Part shown: positions 1 to 6,633 of the stretch, piece after piece
Layout: each line of letters begins with the position of its first letter
How positions within the stretch are numbered: position 1 is the stretch's first letter
Assembly: GCA_035449085.1 (NCBI GenBank)
Contig: DAOTKE010000110.1
Span: forward strand, 1-11,141
Origin: DUPH01 sp035449085
Lineage (GTDB): Bacteria; Verrucomicrobiota; Kiritimatiellia; RFP12; UBA1067
DNA length: 11,141 nucleotides
Direction: 5' to 3'
Made by a program: the position numbers and the translations under genes
Notes under the pieces: model-generated
Databases searched by the model: none
Told to the model about the DNA's origin: nothing
What the model saw: only the letters and a program-made list of their open reading frames with translations

Positions 1-68
1 GCCTAAATTTTTGAAAAGAAAAACGCCGCGAGACCCCGCGCTAGACGGGCGGATGTAATTGTGCTGTA

Positions 69-88
69 ATGCGCACGTAAATGCGCAT
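69..88. promoter_or_regulatory. Possible operator: repeated ATGCGCA upstream of the peptidase gene
   Basis: The seven bases ATGCGCA occur at 69-75 and again at 81-87, exactly 12 bases apart. The core TGCGCA is its own reverse complement, so the block also reads as an inverted repeat (ATGCGC at 69-74 against GCGCAT at 83-88). It lies between about 24 and 43 bases before the start codon at 112, where a repressor or activator could act. I found no convincing -35/-10 pair nearby. The role is inference; a short repeat of this size could arise by chance. Confidence 0.22.
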
Positions 89-111
89 GGCGTATCGAAA
101 GGGGAATCAAA

Positions 112-3100
112 ATGGGAAACGTGAGAAGAATCATCGCAGCCGGAACGATGGCCGTGATCGCGGTCGCCGGTTCTGCGGAAATCAAGATTGATGACGCGAT
201 ACCAGCGGGCAATGTGATCGTCAAAAAGATCGAGGGTGACACCGTTTTTTTGAAACAGGATTTGCGTGACACAAAGGGCGACTGGTTTTACTGGGCGTTC
301 CGTGTGACCGGCGCGGCGGGGCGGACGGTGAAATTTGAATTTCCTGAGGGGAAGCCGGCTGGCGGGCCTGTTGGCGTGCGTGGCCCGGTGGTGTCGAAAG
401 ACCGCGGCAAGACCTTCTCCTTCCCGCTCGACGGCAAGAGCGATAAGGCGTCCTTCACTTACACATTTGCTGCGGACGAGAATGAAACCTGGTTCTACGA
501 GTGCCATCCGTACGTGCGGGCGGATTGGGACGCCTTCGTGAAGCGGCACGAGGCGTTTCTCGGCCGTGTTTTCGTGGTCGAGACGCTTTGCCGTTCCCGG
601 AAGGGTGCGGACGTGCCGCGGGCGCGGTTCGGTTGCATTTCGGAAACGCCCAAGCACCGCGTTTTTGTCTCCGCGCGCCATCATTGCAGCGAGTCGATGG
701 CGAGTTGGGTACTGGAGGGGATCGGTGAGGCGTTTTTCGCGAAAAACGCTCTCGGGGTTTGGCTGCGTGAAAACGTCGAGCTGATGATGGTGCCGATGAC
801 CGATTACGACGGCGTACAGGCCGGCGATCAGGGCAAGAACCGTGCGCCGCACGACCACAACCGCGACTACGCCCAGTTCCTCTATCCGGAAACGGCGGCG
901 ATCCGCGACTGGATCGCAGAACATGCCAAGGGACGGCTCGACATGTTCATCGATGTCCATTGTCCGGGAATCCGCGGCAAGTACAACGAGTTCGTATACA
1001 CGCCGTGGAAGGACCCGGCCATCCTGCCAAGCGCCGAGAACGAGCGTTTATACTCGCATCTCTTGGAAAAATGCCAGTCCGGCTCGATGCGGTATCGCGC
1101 TTCGGACGACCTGCCGTTCGGCCAGTCTTGGAACACAAGCGCCAATTACGCGGCCGGCTGGAGTGCGGTCATCTGGGCATGCAAGACGGTGAGGGGACTC
1201 CAGATCGCCCGCAGTTACGAGGTGCCGTTCGCGAATGCCAACGGTGCGGTCGTGACGCCGGATACTTGTCGCGCGCTCGGGCGGGACACGGCGCTCGTCT
1301 GGCGCGAATTTTTCATGGGCAAGGATCTGCCTGACTGCGTCGACGGCGTCTATCCCCATCTCGCATTTGTCAACACGGAGGATGAGTGTGGCACCGGCGC
1401 AGTCATGCCATGGGCGGGACGGCTCTGGGCGGTGACCTATGGCCCCCATTGCCCGGCCGGCTCGAGTGACCGGCTGTACGAGATCACCCCCGACCTGAAG
1501 CAAACGATCCGCAGGGAATCGGTCGGCGGTACGCCCGCGAACCGGATGATCCACCGGGAATCGAATCAGCTTCTCATTGGCCCCTACGTCATCGACGCTG
1601 AAGGCAAGGTGAGGGTGGTGCCGCCGGAGAAAATGCCGGGACGTCTCACGGGAGCCGCAGAGCATCTCACCGATCCCGGCAAGGTCTACGTTGCGACGAT
1701 GGAAACCGGTCTTTACGAACTCGACATGCGGACGCTCGAGGTCAACACGCTCATCCGCGAAAACGGCATGAACGACAGGTCGATCGGCAAGCTGCTCGAC
1801 CGGCTTGGGATGCCTTGGCCAAAAGGTTGGGACACCGCACCGCGTACCCGCGTCCCCGGTTATCATTCCAAGGGTCTGGCCAGCGGTTTCGGCAAGGTGT
1901 TCATCTCCAACAACGGCGAGAATAGCAATGAAGCGCGCAAGAATCCGTTTGTGCCCTCGGGTGTGCTCGCGTGGTGGAACGAGCCGGGCAAGGACTGGAC
2001 GGTGATTCGCCGTTGCCAGTTTACCGAGGTGAAGCGGCTCGACAACGGCAACATCGTGGCGCTCGGCTGGGACGCGAAATCGGTCATCCTTGCGCTGACC
2101 GAGGACGGGACGAACTGGACGTACTTCAGGATGCCGAAAGGCTCGCACACCTACGACGGGGCGCACGGCTGGAACACGGAGTGGCCGCGCATCCTCGACG
2201 CCGGACTGGGCGGGAACGACTGGCTTGCGACGATGCACGGCACCTTCTGGAGGTTCCCGAAGGACTTCTCTGTGGCGAAGCCGGACGGGATCCGTCCGCT
2301 CTCGACCTACCTCAAAGTCATCGGTGATTTCTGCTACTGGCAGGACGCGCCGAATGGCGGTGCCATCGTCTTCGGGTGCGATGACCACGCGCGCAGTGAG
2401 TTCCTCGGCAAACGCAAGCTCAAGGCCGACCAGCCGAAACGCGTGCGATCCGTCTCCAACCTCTGGTTCGTGAAACCCGAGGATCTCACGAAGTTCGGCC
2501 CACCGTCAGGTGAGGGCTGGGTATGGCTTAAGGAAGATGTGAAGGCGGGCGAGATGAGCGATCCGTTCCTTTACGCGGGGTACGAATCGATGGAATTTAG
2601 CTGTACGGATGGACAAGGCCACCCGGCCAAGACGGATCTCGTCAAGGAGGGGGACTGGGTGCGCGTGAAGGCGCTTGAGGATATCAAGGGCGCGCATGCG
2701 CATTTTGTCTACGGTCCCCCCAAGACGGACCTCACCGGTCTGCTGGCGGCGGTCAAGAAGAACGGCTTCGTTGAGTTCACTGACGATCGGGGTGTTGTCC
2801 GCCGTTTTCCGAACGTGAATGGCGACAGGACGATTATCTGCCGCGAAGTGGCGACCGAACGTGATCTGCTGTACGTCGGCGGTGTCTTTTACGAAGTGCC
2901 GGCCGAGAACGCCGGAGGCTTCGATGTGCTGCGTCCGATCTCGCTCGCCGATGAACCGGTGAGATCGATCAGCGCCGATTACGGACTTGTCTTCATCAAC
3001 GGGCAACCCATGGTGCTCGACTCGCTCTGGAAGAACGGCACGGCGCCTAAGGCCTACTGGTTGTGGCGCACATTCATTTCCGGAGGTCTTGTGGACAGTT

Positions 3101-3123
3101 CTGCCGCAGGTGCCGCGAAATAG
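112..3123 (+). CDS. Exported M14 zinc carboxypeptidase (cytosolic-carboxypeptidase-like) with a C-terminal propeller-like region
   Basis: This 1003-residue protein probably hydrolyses peptide or amide bonds outside the cytoplasm. Residues 1-22 form a signal peptide (VRR, a hydrophobic stretch, then cleavage after AGSA). Residues about 25-150 resemble the beta-sandwich that precedes the catalytic domain in CCP-type M14 enzymes (DWFYWAFRV near 57-65, CHPY at 131-134). The catalytic domain spans about 155-405. Zinc ligands are H191 and E194 in HCSE and H283 in DVHCP; N250-R251 in DHNRDY match the substrate carboxylate site; E370 in SYEVPF fits the catalytic glutamate. All M14 key residues are therefore present. 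Residues about 420-1003 hold recurring blade-like segments (for example KVYVATMETGLYELD and NDWLATMHGTFWRF), suggesting a beta-propeller, but I do not recognise a named family. The ATG is preceded by AAAGGGG at 98-104 with a 7-base gap. Confidence is high for M14, low for the C-terminal fold and for the substrate. Confidence 0.9.
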   Translation: MGNVRRIIAAGTMAVIAVAGSAEIKIDDAIPAGNVIVKKIEGDTVFLKQDLRDTKGDWFYWAFRVTGAAGRTVKFEFPEGKPAGGPVGVRGPVVSKDRGKTFSFPLDGKSDKASFTYTFAADENETWFYECHPYVRADWDAFVKRHEAFLGRVFVVETLCRSRKGADVPRARFGCISETPKHRVFVSARHHCSESMASWVLEGIGEAFFAKNALGVWLRENVELMMVPMTDYDGVQAGDQGKNRAPHDHNRDYAQFLYPETAAIRDWIAEHAKGRLDMFIDVHCPGIRGKYNEFVYTPWKDPAILPSAENERLYSHLLEKCQSGSMRYRASDDLPFGQSWNTSANYAAGWSAVIWACKTVRGLQIARSYEVPFANANGAVVTPDTCRALGRDTALVWREFFMGKDLPDCVDGVYPHLAFVNTEDECGTGAVMPWAGRLWAVTYGPHCPAGSSDRLYEITPDLKQTIRRESVGGTPANRMIHRESNQLLIGPYVIDAEGKVRVVPPEKMPGRLTGAAEHLTDPGKVYVATMETGLYELDMRTLEVNTLIRENGMNDRSIGKLLDRLGMPWPKGWDTAPRTRVPGYHSKGLASGFGKVFISNNGENSNEARKNPFVPSGVLAWWNEPGKDWTVIRRCQFTEVKRLDNGNIVALGWDAKSVILALTEDGTNWTYFRMPKGSHTYDGAHGWNTEWPRILDAGLGGNDWLATMHGTFWRFPKDFSVAKPDGIRPLSTYLKVIGDFCYWQDAPNGGAIVFGCDDHARSEFLGKRKLKADQPKRVRSVSNLWFVKPEDLTKFGPPSGEGWVWLKEDVKAGEMSDPFLYAGYESMEFSCTDGQGHPAKTDLVKEGDWVRVKALEDIKGAHAHFVYGPPKTDLTGLLAAVKKNGFVEFTDDRGVVRRFPNVNGDRTIICREVATERDLLYVGGVFYEVPAENAGGFDVLRPISLADEPVRSISADYGLVFINGQPMVLDSLWKNGTAPKAYWLWRTFISGGLVDSSAAGAAK

Positions 3124-3132
3124 GGAGGTGGG

Positions 3133-3149
3133 GGGGCGAACGTCGCCTC
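3133..3149 (+). terminator. Possible terminator hairpin after the peptidase gene
   Basis: Ten bases after the stop codon, GGGGCGA (3133-3139) pairs with TCGCCTC (3143-3149) around the loop ACG, giving a 7-bp GC-rich stem with one G-T pair. No proper T-run follows, only a moderately T-rich stretch about 15-20 bases later, so it is not a textbook intrinsic terminator. Confidence 0.35.
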
Positions 3150-3180
3150 AACCGCCTTGCTGTTGGTTTCATCCCCAAAC

Positions 3181-3214
3181 GCTATCGCGATCGGGATCGG
3201 TACCGGTATCGATC
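3181..3214. repeat. Degenerate six-base tandem repeat forming an imperfect palindrome
   Basis: Five consecutive six-base units run from 3181 to 3210: GCTATC, GCGATC, GGGATC, GGTACC, GGTATC, fitting G-S-K-A-Y-C. The same block folds on itself around 3201/3202: 3189-3201 matches the reverse complement of 3202-3214 at 10 of 13 positions, and two of the three exceptions are G-T pairs. It sits between the two convergent genes at 112-3123 and 3293-4672. About ten bases later comes CTGTCCCCGTATGGG (3224-3238), whose CTGTC pairs with GACAG near 3245-3249. The region may be a remnant of a dispersed intergenic repeat, or may help transcription end from either side. Confidence 0.5.
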
Positions 3215-3292
3215 AGTTAAGCACTGTCCCCGTATGGGTCTCGCGACAGGTTCCGCCGTCGCATGCAAAGACTTGACAGCGCAGCCGGATCG

Positions 3293-4672
3293 TCAGAGCG
3301 TCCACGGCGCACGCATCGGGCGCGCCATCAGCCGGTTCGCCTCCCGGTCGCCTTCGAACACTTCTTTCGCAGGATCCCACTTGAGCGAACGCTCTAGCTT
3401 GTAGGCAATCGAAACCAGTTGGCCCAGCGATACCGCGCGATGCCCGATCTCCTCGTGCGAACTCGGACGTTCGCGGCTCTTGACACAGCTAAACCAGTTG
3501 GCGTGGTGATTGTTCGCGCCGCTCACCTCGCGCCGCGTCAGCTTCATCTCGCCGAACAGGCTCTCAGGCCCGGCCTCCAGCTTGCCGCCGCCGTACAGGA
3601 TCGACAGCCAGCCGCGTTCTCCCACGAACACCCCGCCGAAACTGCCCTCCAAACGCGCTTCCTGCGGCACAGCCTTGTACAGCTTTTTGACCTGACCCCA
3701 GTCGTCGACATGGTGCAACAGCGTTCCGTTGGCGTAGCGGCAGGTCAGCGTCGGACAGGTGCCGCCCGACGGATGGATGATCTCGACCGGGCCGCTCTCT
3801 TCAACGCCGAGCGCGTACTGGATCACGTCGGCCGCATGCGAGTGGTAGCTGGTCGACGGCCCCAGGCCGAAATCTTCACAGAAGTTCCACGGCACCACGT
3901 GCGGAATCGGATTGCGGTGATAGTGATGGTTGTACGGATGCCACGGCGCCGGGCCGACCCATAAATCCCAATCCAGTCCCTCGGGCACCGGCTCTTCCGG
4001 CAACACCGGATTCAGCGGCACGCGCGATTTGCCGAGCGTTGGTACGTTCTGCCATCCCCAGATCGTAAAGACCTGCTTCACTTTGCCCAGACCCCCCGAA
4101 CGCACAAAAGCGATCGCCTCGTTCAGCGTCTGCATCGAACGGTACTGCGAGCCGGTCTGGAACACGCGCTGGTGGGCGCGTACGGCCTCGACCAGTGCAC
4201 GGCCTTGCTTCAGCGTCAGCGAGACTGGCTTCTCGCAATAAACATCCTTGCCCGCCTTCACCGCATGCACGGAGATCGGCGTATGCCAATGGTCAGGCGT
4301 CACCACCACCACGGCGTCGATGTCCTGGCGCGCCAGCACCTCCCGATAATCGGAGCAGGTCGCACACCCACTGTAACTGCCCTGGGGGCGCGACACCGCA
4401 TAGTTGGCCTCGACCACCTCTTTGCCCTCTTGGCAACGAGAACGGTCGGCATCGCACACCGCCAGCACCTGCACGGCATGGTCGCCGACCAGCCGCTGCA
4501 AGTGCCCCCGCCCCATGCAGCCGCATCCGATCAGCCCCACGGTGATCCGGTTGGCCGGCGCCGTCGTCCCATCGGCACCGCGCGCCGACGCGGGCACGAT
4601 CCACGGTGCCGCCAGCGCGCCGGCCGTCCTGCCCACAAATGCCCGACGTGATAATGAACGCTTGCCTGGCAT
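3293..4672 (-). CDS. Gfo/Idh/MocA family oxidoreductase with twin-arginine signal
   Basis: This 459-residue enzyme is a nicotinamide-dependent sugar (or cyclitol) dehydrogenase-type protein, probably exported folded by the Tat system. The twin-arginine motif SRRAF is at 8-12, followed by a hydrophobic stretch ending near ASARG (28-32). The Rossmann fold starts at about residue 43 with GCGCMG (49-54). TPDHWH (125-130) and CEKP (146-149) are the family's active-site signature, K148 being the conserved lysine. H279 and D282 in HAADVIQYALG match the H-x-x-D of the C-terminal domain. The C-terminus (about 390-459, with KWDP) resembles the C-terminal extension common in PVC homologues. I chose the ATG at 4672 because it sits directly before the Tat signal and follows AAGGGGGCGGGG; an in-frame TTG at 4780 would lie inside the upstream gene. 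It follows the ThuA-epimerase gene after 16 bases, so the two are probably cotranscribed. The substrate is unknown. Confidence 0.92.
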   Translation of the reverse strand: MPGKRSLSRRAFVGRTAGALAAPWIVPASARGADGTTAPANRITVGLIGCGCMGRGHLQRLVGDHAVQVLAVCDADRSRCQEGKEVVEANYAVSRPQGSYSGCATCSDYREVLARQDIDAVVVVTPDHWHTPISVHAVKAGKDVYCEKPVSLTLKQGRALVEAVRAHQRVFQTGSQYRSMQTLNEAIAFVRSGGLGKVKQVFTIWGWQNVPTLGKSRVPLNPVLPEEPVPEGLDWDLWVGPAPWHPYNHHYHRNPIPHVVPWNFCEDFGLGPSTSYHSHAADVIQYALGVEESGPVEIIHPSGGTCPTLTCRYANGTLLHHVDDWGQVKKLYKAVPQEARLEGSFGGVFVGERGWLSILYGGGKLEAGPESLFGEMKLTRREVSGANNHHANWFSCVKSRERPSSHEEIGHRAVSLGQLVSIAYKLERSLKWDPAKEVFEGDREANRLMARPMRAPWTL

Positions 4673-4688
4673 ATCCCCGCCCCCTTTT

Positions 4689-6416
4689 TCATTTGTCCAA
4701 AGACAGAGCGACCTGATTGAAAAACTCGATGCAGCGCCGTACAGGCGGCTCGTTCTCAAGCCAGTCGCGCGAATACTCAAGCCCCACCATCACCGGTTCC
4801 ACGCGCAGCTCGTGCAGCTTACGCAGCAACGCCTCGGTCTGGCCGGCCCCGCTCCCCCACGGCACGTCGGCCCCCGCCGGCCCCGCCGTGTCCAGGTCGT
4901 GAAGCTGCAACGTGATCAGGCGGTCCTTTAGCAGCGCGACGCCCTTGACCGGATCGATCCCCTCGCGCATCCAGTAGCCCACGTCCGCGCAGGCTCCCAT
5001 GTAGCGGCTACGTCCCTCGCACACGCGCAAAATCGCTTCCGGACTCCAGTAGTGCGGCGACGCCTTGCGGTCATGGTTGTGGAGCCCCACCTTGATTCCG
5101 TATTCCTGACAGAAGCGGTCGATCAGCGGCAAGGCTTCCACCGCCGGCTCCGTCATGAAAACCTCAATGCCCATTTTGCGGCCGAACTCAAAGACCGCAC
5201 GGCATCCCGCTTCATCGCCGGGAATGCTTTGGATGTAATAGGTCAGCATGCGCACGCCCGCCTCATCCAGTTTCAGCCGAATGGCCTGCAGCTCATCGTC
5301 CGAGAGCGCCGGCGTGAAATTCCCGGGAATCTCCTTGCTGACCTTTTGAAAACTCAGGCCGCCGACAAAGGGCAGTCCCAGCTTGGCGGTCTTTTCAATC
5401 GTTTCGAAAAAGGTAAACTTGTGAAAGGTGTAGGCCTCGATGCCCAGCCGCAACCCCAGCTTCTCCTGCGCCCGCAGCGCCGGTGTGAGCAGGCCGCTCG
5501 GCAGGGTCGGCGCGGGCAGGTCGCCCAGCGCGAACTGTGCCCCGGCCAGGAAAAACTCCAGCAACTTCGGGTGCTTAAAGATCGCCGGGTGATGACCGAA
5601 CCCCGCATAGAAAACACGCCCGCGCCCATACTGCCGCACCCACGCCAACGCATAGTCTTTGTCCGTGCGATACGCCCCGTCACGCGGCTCGCTTGAAAGG
5701 TCAGTCCGTTCGACATCGATCCCGAGCAGCACACGGTTGCGACGGCGCGAATACGTGCCCTGGGGGCGGAAGAACTCATCCTGAAGCGCAAACCCCTGAC
5801 CGCCAAAACCGGCGAGCAGCGGATGCCCCGGATCGTCAAGTTTGATGAAGACCCGCTCATCCGCCGCACGGTGGGCCGCACCCCGCGTTCCCAGCATGAT
5901 GCCGTACTCCGGCCAATCCTCTTTCCCGCCCTCCTTCCAGCGCAGGAAGGCCACGGAAGCACCATGCACCCCCATCAACCCGCCGCCTCCGACCACAAAC
6001 GCCAGCAGGTTCTTGCGCAGCTGCGGATCGGTGAAAAGGTTGCCGACCGTGTTGTTCAGAAAGACGGCATCGAACTGCGCCAGCGACTCACGCTGGAAGA
6101 CCGCCGGATCACGCGAAACGACCGTCTCGAACGCGCCGGTCTTCTTGCCCATCAGCGTGAAAGCCAGCTCGGCCGTCGGGATCGAACGGTGCCCGCCATA
6201 CTCCACATTCAGGCTGAAGACCAACAGTTTGCGCGGCCGCAGCGGCTTGGCCGGGGCTGCCGCCGGCAGGGCCGCCTCGATGGCCGCCTGCCCGTTTGAC
6301 TCAGCCGCGAAGGCTCCAGACGGCCACATCAAGGCCGCCGTCCCCCACGACGCATCCCGCAGAAACGCCCTGCGCGAAAACCGACCTTTCTCCGCCGTTC
6401 CCGCACCGTATCCCAT
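4689..6416 (-). CDS. ThuA-like domain fused to a sugar phosphate isomerase/epimerase-type TIM barrel, twin-arginine signal
   Basis: This 575-residue protein joins two domains usually found separately. SRRAF at 14-18 starts a Tat signal ending near AFAAES (35-40). Residues about 62-298 are ThuA-like (trehalose-utilisation family, class I glutamine amidotransferase-like fold): KLLVFS, FLNNTVGNLF, GGGGLMGVHG (143-152), RVFYAGFGHH (267-276). Residues about 318-575 are a xylose-isomerase-like TIM barrel starting at LGLRLGIEAYTF. Candidate metal ligands are H446 or H448 (LHNHD), D478 (ADVGYW), H506 (LQLHDLD) and E547 (GLEYSRD). The first position of this set is Glu in many relatives; here the matching segment reads His-Asn-His. 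I chose the ATG at 6416, which has GGGGGT just upstream. A TTG at 6452 is possible in frame but would lie before the predicted transcription start. It is the first gene of the operon with the oxidoreductase at 3293-4672. The inferred role is isomerisation or processing of a keto sugar in the periplasm. Confidence 0.88.
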   Translation of the reverse strand: MGYGAGTAEKGRFSRRAFLRDASWGTAALMWPSGAFAAESNGQAAIEAALPAAAPAKPLRPRKLLVFSLNVEYGGHRSIPTAELAFTLMGKKTGAFETVVSRDPAVFQRESLAQFDAVFLNNTVGNLFTDPQLRKNLLAFVVGGGGLMGVHGASVAFLRWKEGGKEDWPEYGIMLGTRGAAHRAADERVFIKLDDPGHPLLAGFGGQGFALQDEFFRPQGTYSRRRNRVLLGIDVERTDLSSEPRDGAYRTDKDYALAWVRQYGRGRVFYAGFGHHPAIFKHPKLLEFFLAGAQFALGDLPAPTLPSGLLTPALRAQEKLGLRLGIEAYTFHKFTFFETIEKTAKLGLPFVGGLSFQKVSKEIPGNFTPALSDDELQAIRLKLDEAGVRMLTYYIQSIPGDEAGCRAVFEFGRKMGIEVFMTEPAVEALPLIDRFCQEYGIKVGLHNHDRKASPHYWSPEAILRVCEGRSRYMGACADVGYWMREGIDPVKGVALLKDRLITLQLHDLDTAGPAGADVPWGSGAGQTEALLRKLHELRVEPVMVGLEYSRDWLENEPPVRRCIEFFNQVALSLDK

Positions 6417-6453
6417 ACGACCCCCATTTTTCAAAAACGATGCCAACGGCAAG

Positions 6454-6483
6454 ACTGTACGCCGGAACGATTCTCTGCGTCAA
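6454..6483 (-). promoter_or_regulatory. Candidate sigma-70-type promoter for the ThuA-epimerase operon
   Basis: On the minus strand TTGACG (6483-6478) is followed after 18 bases by TACAGT (6459-6454), matching 5 of 6 and 4 of 6 consensus bases. Transcription would begin near 6447, giving a leader of about 30 bases before the ATG at 6416. This supports the ATG over the TTG at 6452. Confidence 0.5.
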
Positions 6484-6554
6484 CAGGAGAAAATCGGTTT
6501 CAAGCATGTCCCAACTCAATTCCTAAATCCTCCACCTTTCTATGACCTGTTTTC

Positions 6555-6584
6555 TTGCCACTTCACAGTCAAACATGCTACCTT
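6555..6584 (+). promoter_or_regulatory. Candidate promoter (extended -10) for the plus-strand oxidoreductase operon
   Basis: TTGCCA at 6555-6560 is followed after 18 bases by TACCTT (6579-6584), preceded by TG at 6576-6577, an extended -10 arrangement (TG-C-TACCTT). The three most important -10 positions (first T, second A, last T) are kept. Transcription would start near 6591, leaving a leader of about 43 bases that contains the stem-loop at 6597-6615. It lies about 70 bases from the opposing promoter at 6454-6483, so one regulator could act on both. Confidence 0.4.
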
Positions 6585-6596
6585 CTTGAGTAATCC

Positions 6597-6615
6597 CGTT
6601 CGGGTTTGCCGAACG
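6597..6615 (+). promoter_or_regulatory. Perfect 7-bp inverted repeat in the leader: operator or RNA hairpin
   Basis: CGTTCGG (6597-6603) and CCGAACG (6609-6615) are exact reverse complements around the five-base loop GTTTG. The repeat ends eight bases before the ribosome-binding sequence GAGGGAC (6624-6630) and 18 bases before the ATG. It begins a few bases after the predicted transcription start, a typical repressor position; as RNA it would form a stable small hairpin. No T-run follows, so a terminator is unlikely. Confidence 0.45.
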
Positions 6616-6633
6616 CCAATTACGAGGGACATC

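Noticed and set aside
1..54. GC-rich inverted repeat next to an A-tract at the left edge, resembling a minus-strand terminator
   Set aside because: No minus-strand gene lies to its right to be terminated, and the stem is interrupted; anything belonging to a gene beyond the edge cannot be judged.
1048..2388. Long open frame (446 codons) on the minus strand inside the peptidase gene
   Set aside because: It is a mirror of the GC-rich plus-strand gene, rich in Arg, Val and Pro, with no recognisable motif; the plus frame has clear M14 residues and a signal peptide.
3187..3214. Possible CRISPR-like or tandem-repeat array
   Set aside because: The units are only six bases long, degenerate and without spacers, so this is not a CRISPR array.
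4673..4780. Upstream TTG start for the minus-strand oxidoreductase
   Set aside because: The added 36 residues overlap the preceding gene, have low-complexity Ser/Arg content and push the Tat signal inward; the ATG at 4672 follows a GGGGGCGGGG sequence.
5842..6633. In-frame N-terminal extension of the second Gfo/Idh/MocA gene
   Set aside because: It would run antisense through the ThuA-epimerase gene and place the Tat signal in the middle of the protein; the ATG at 6634 has its own ribosome-binding site.
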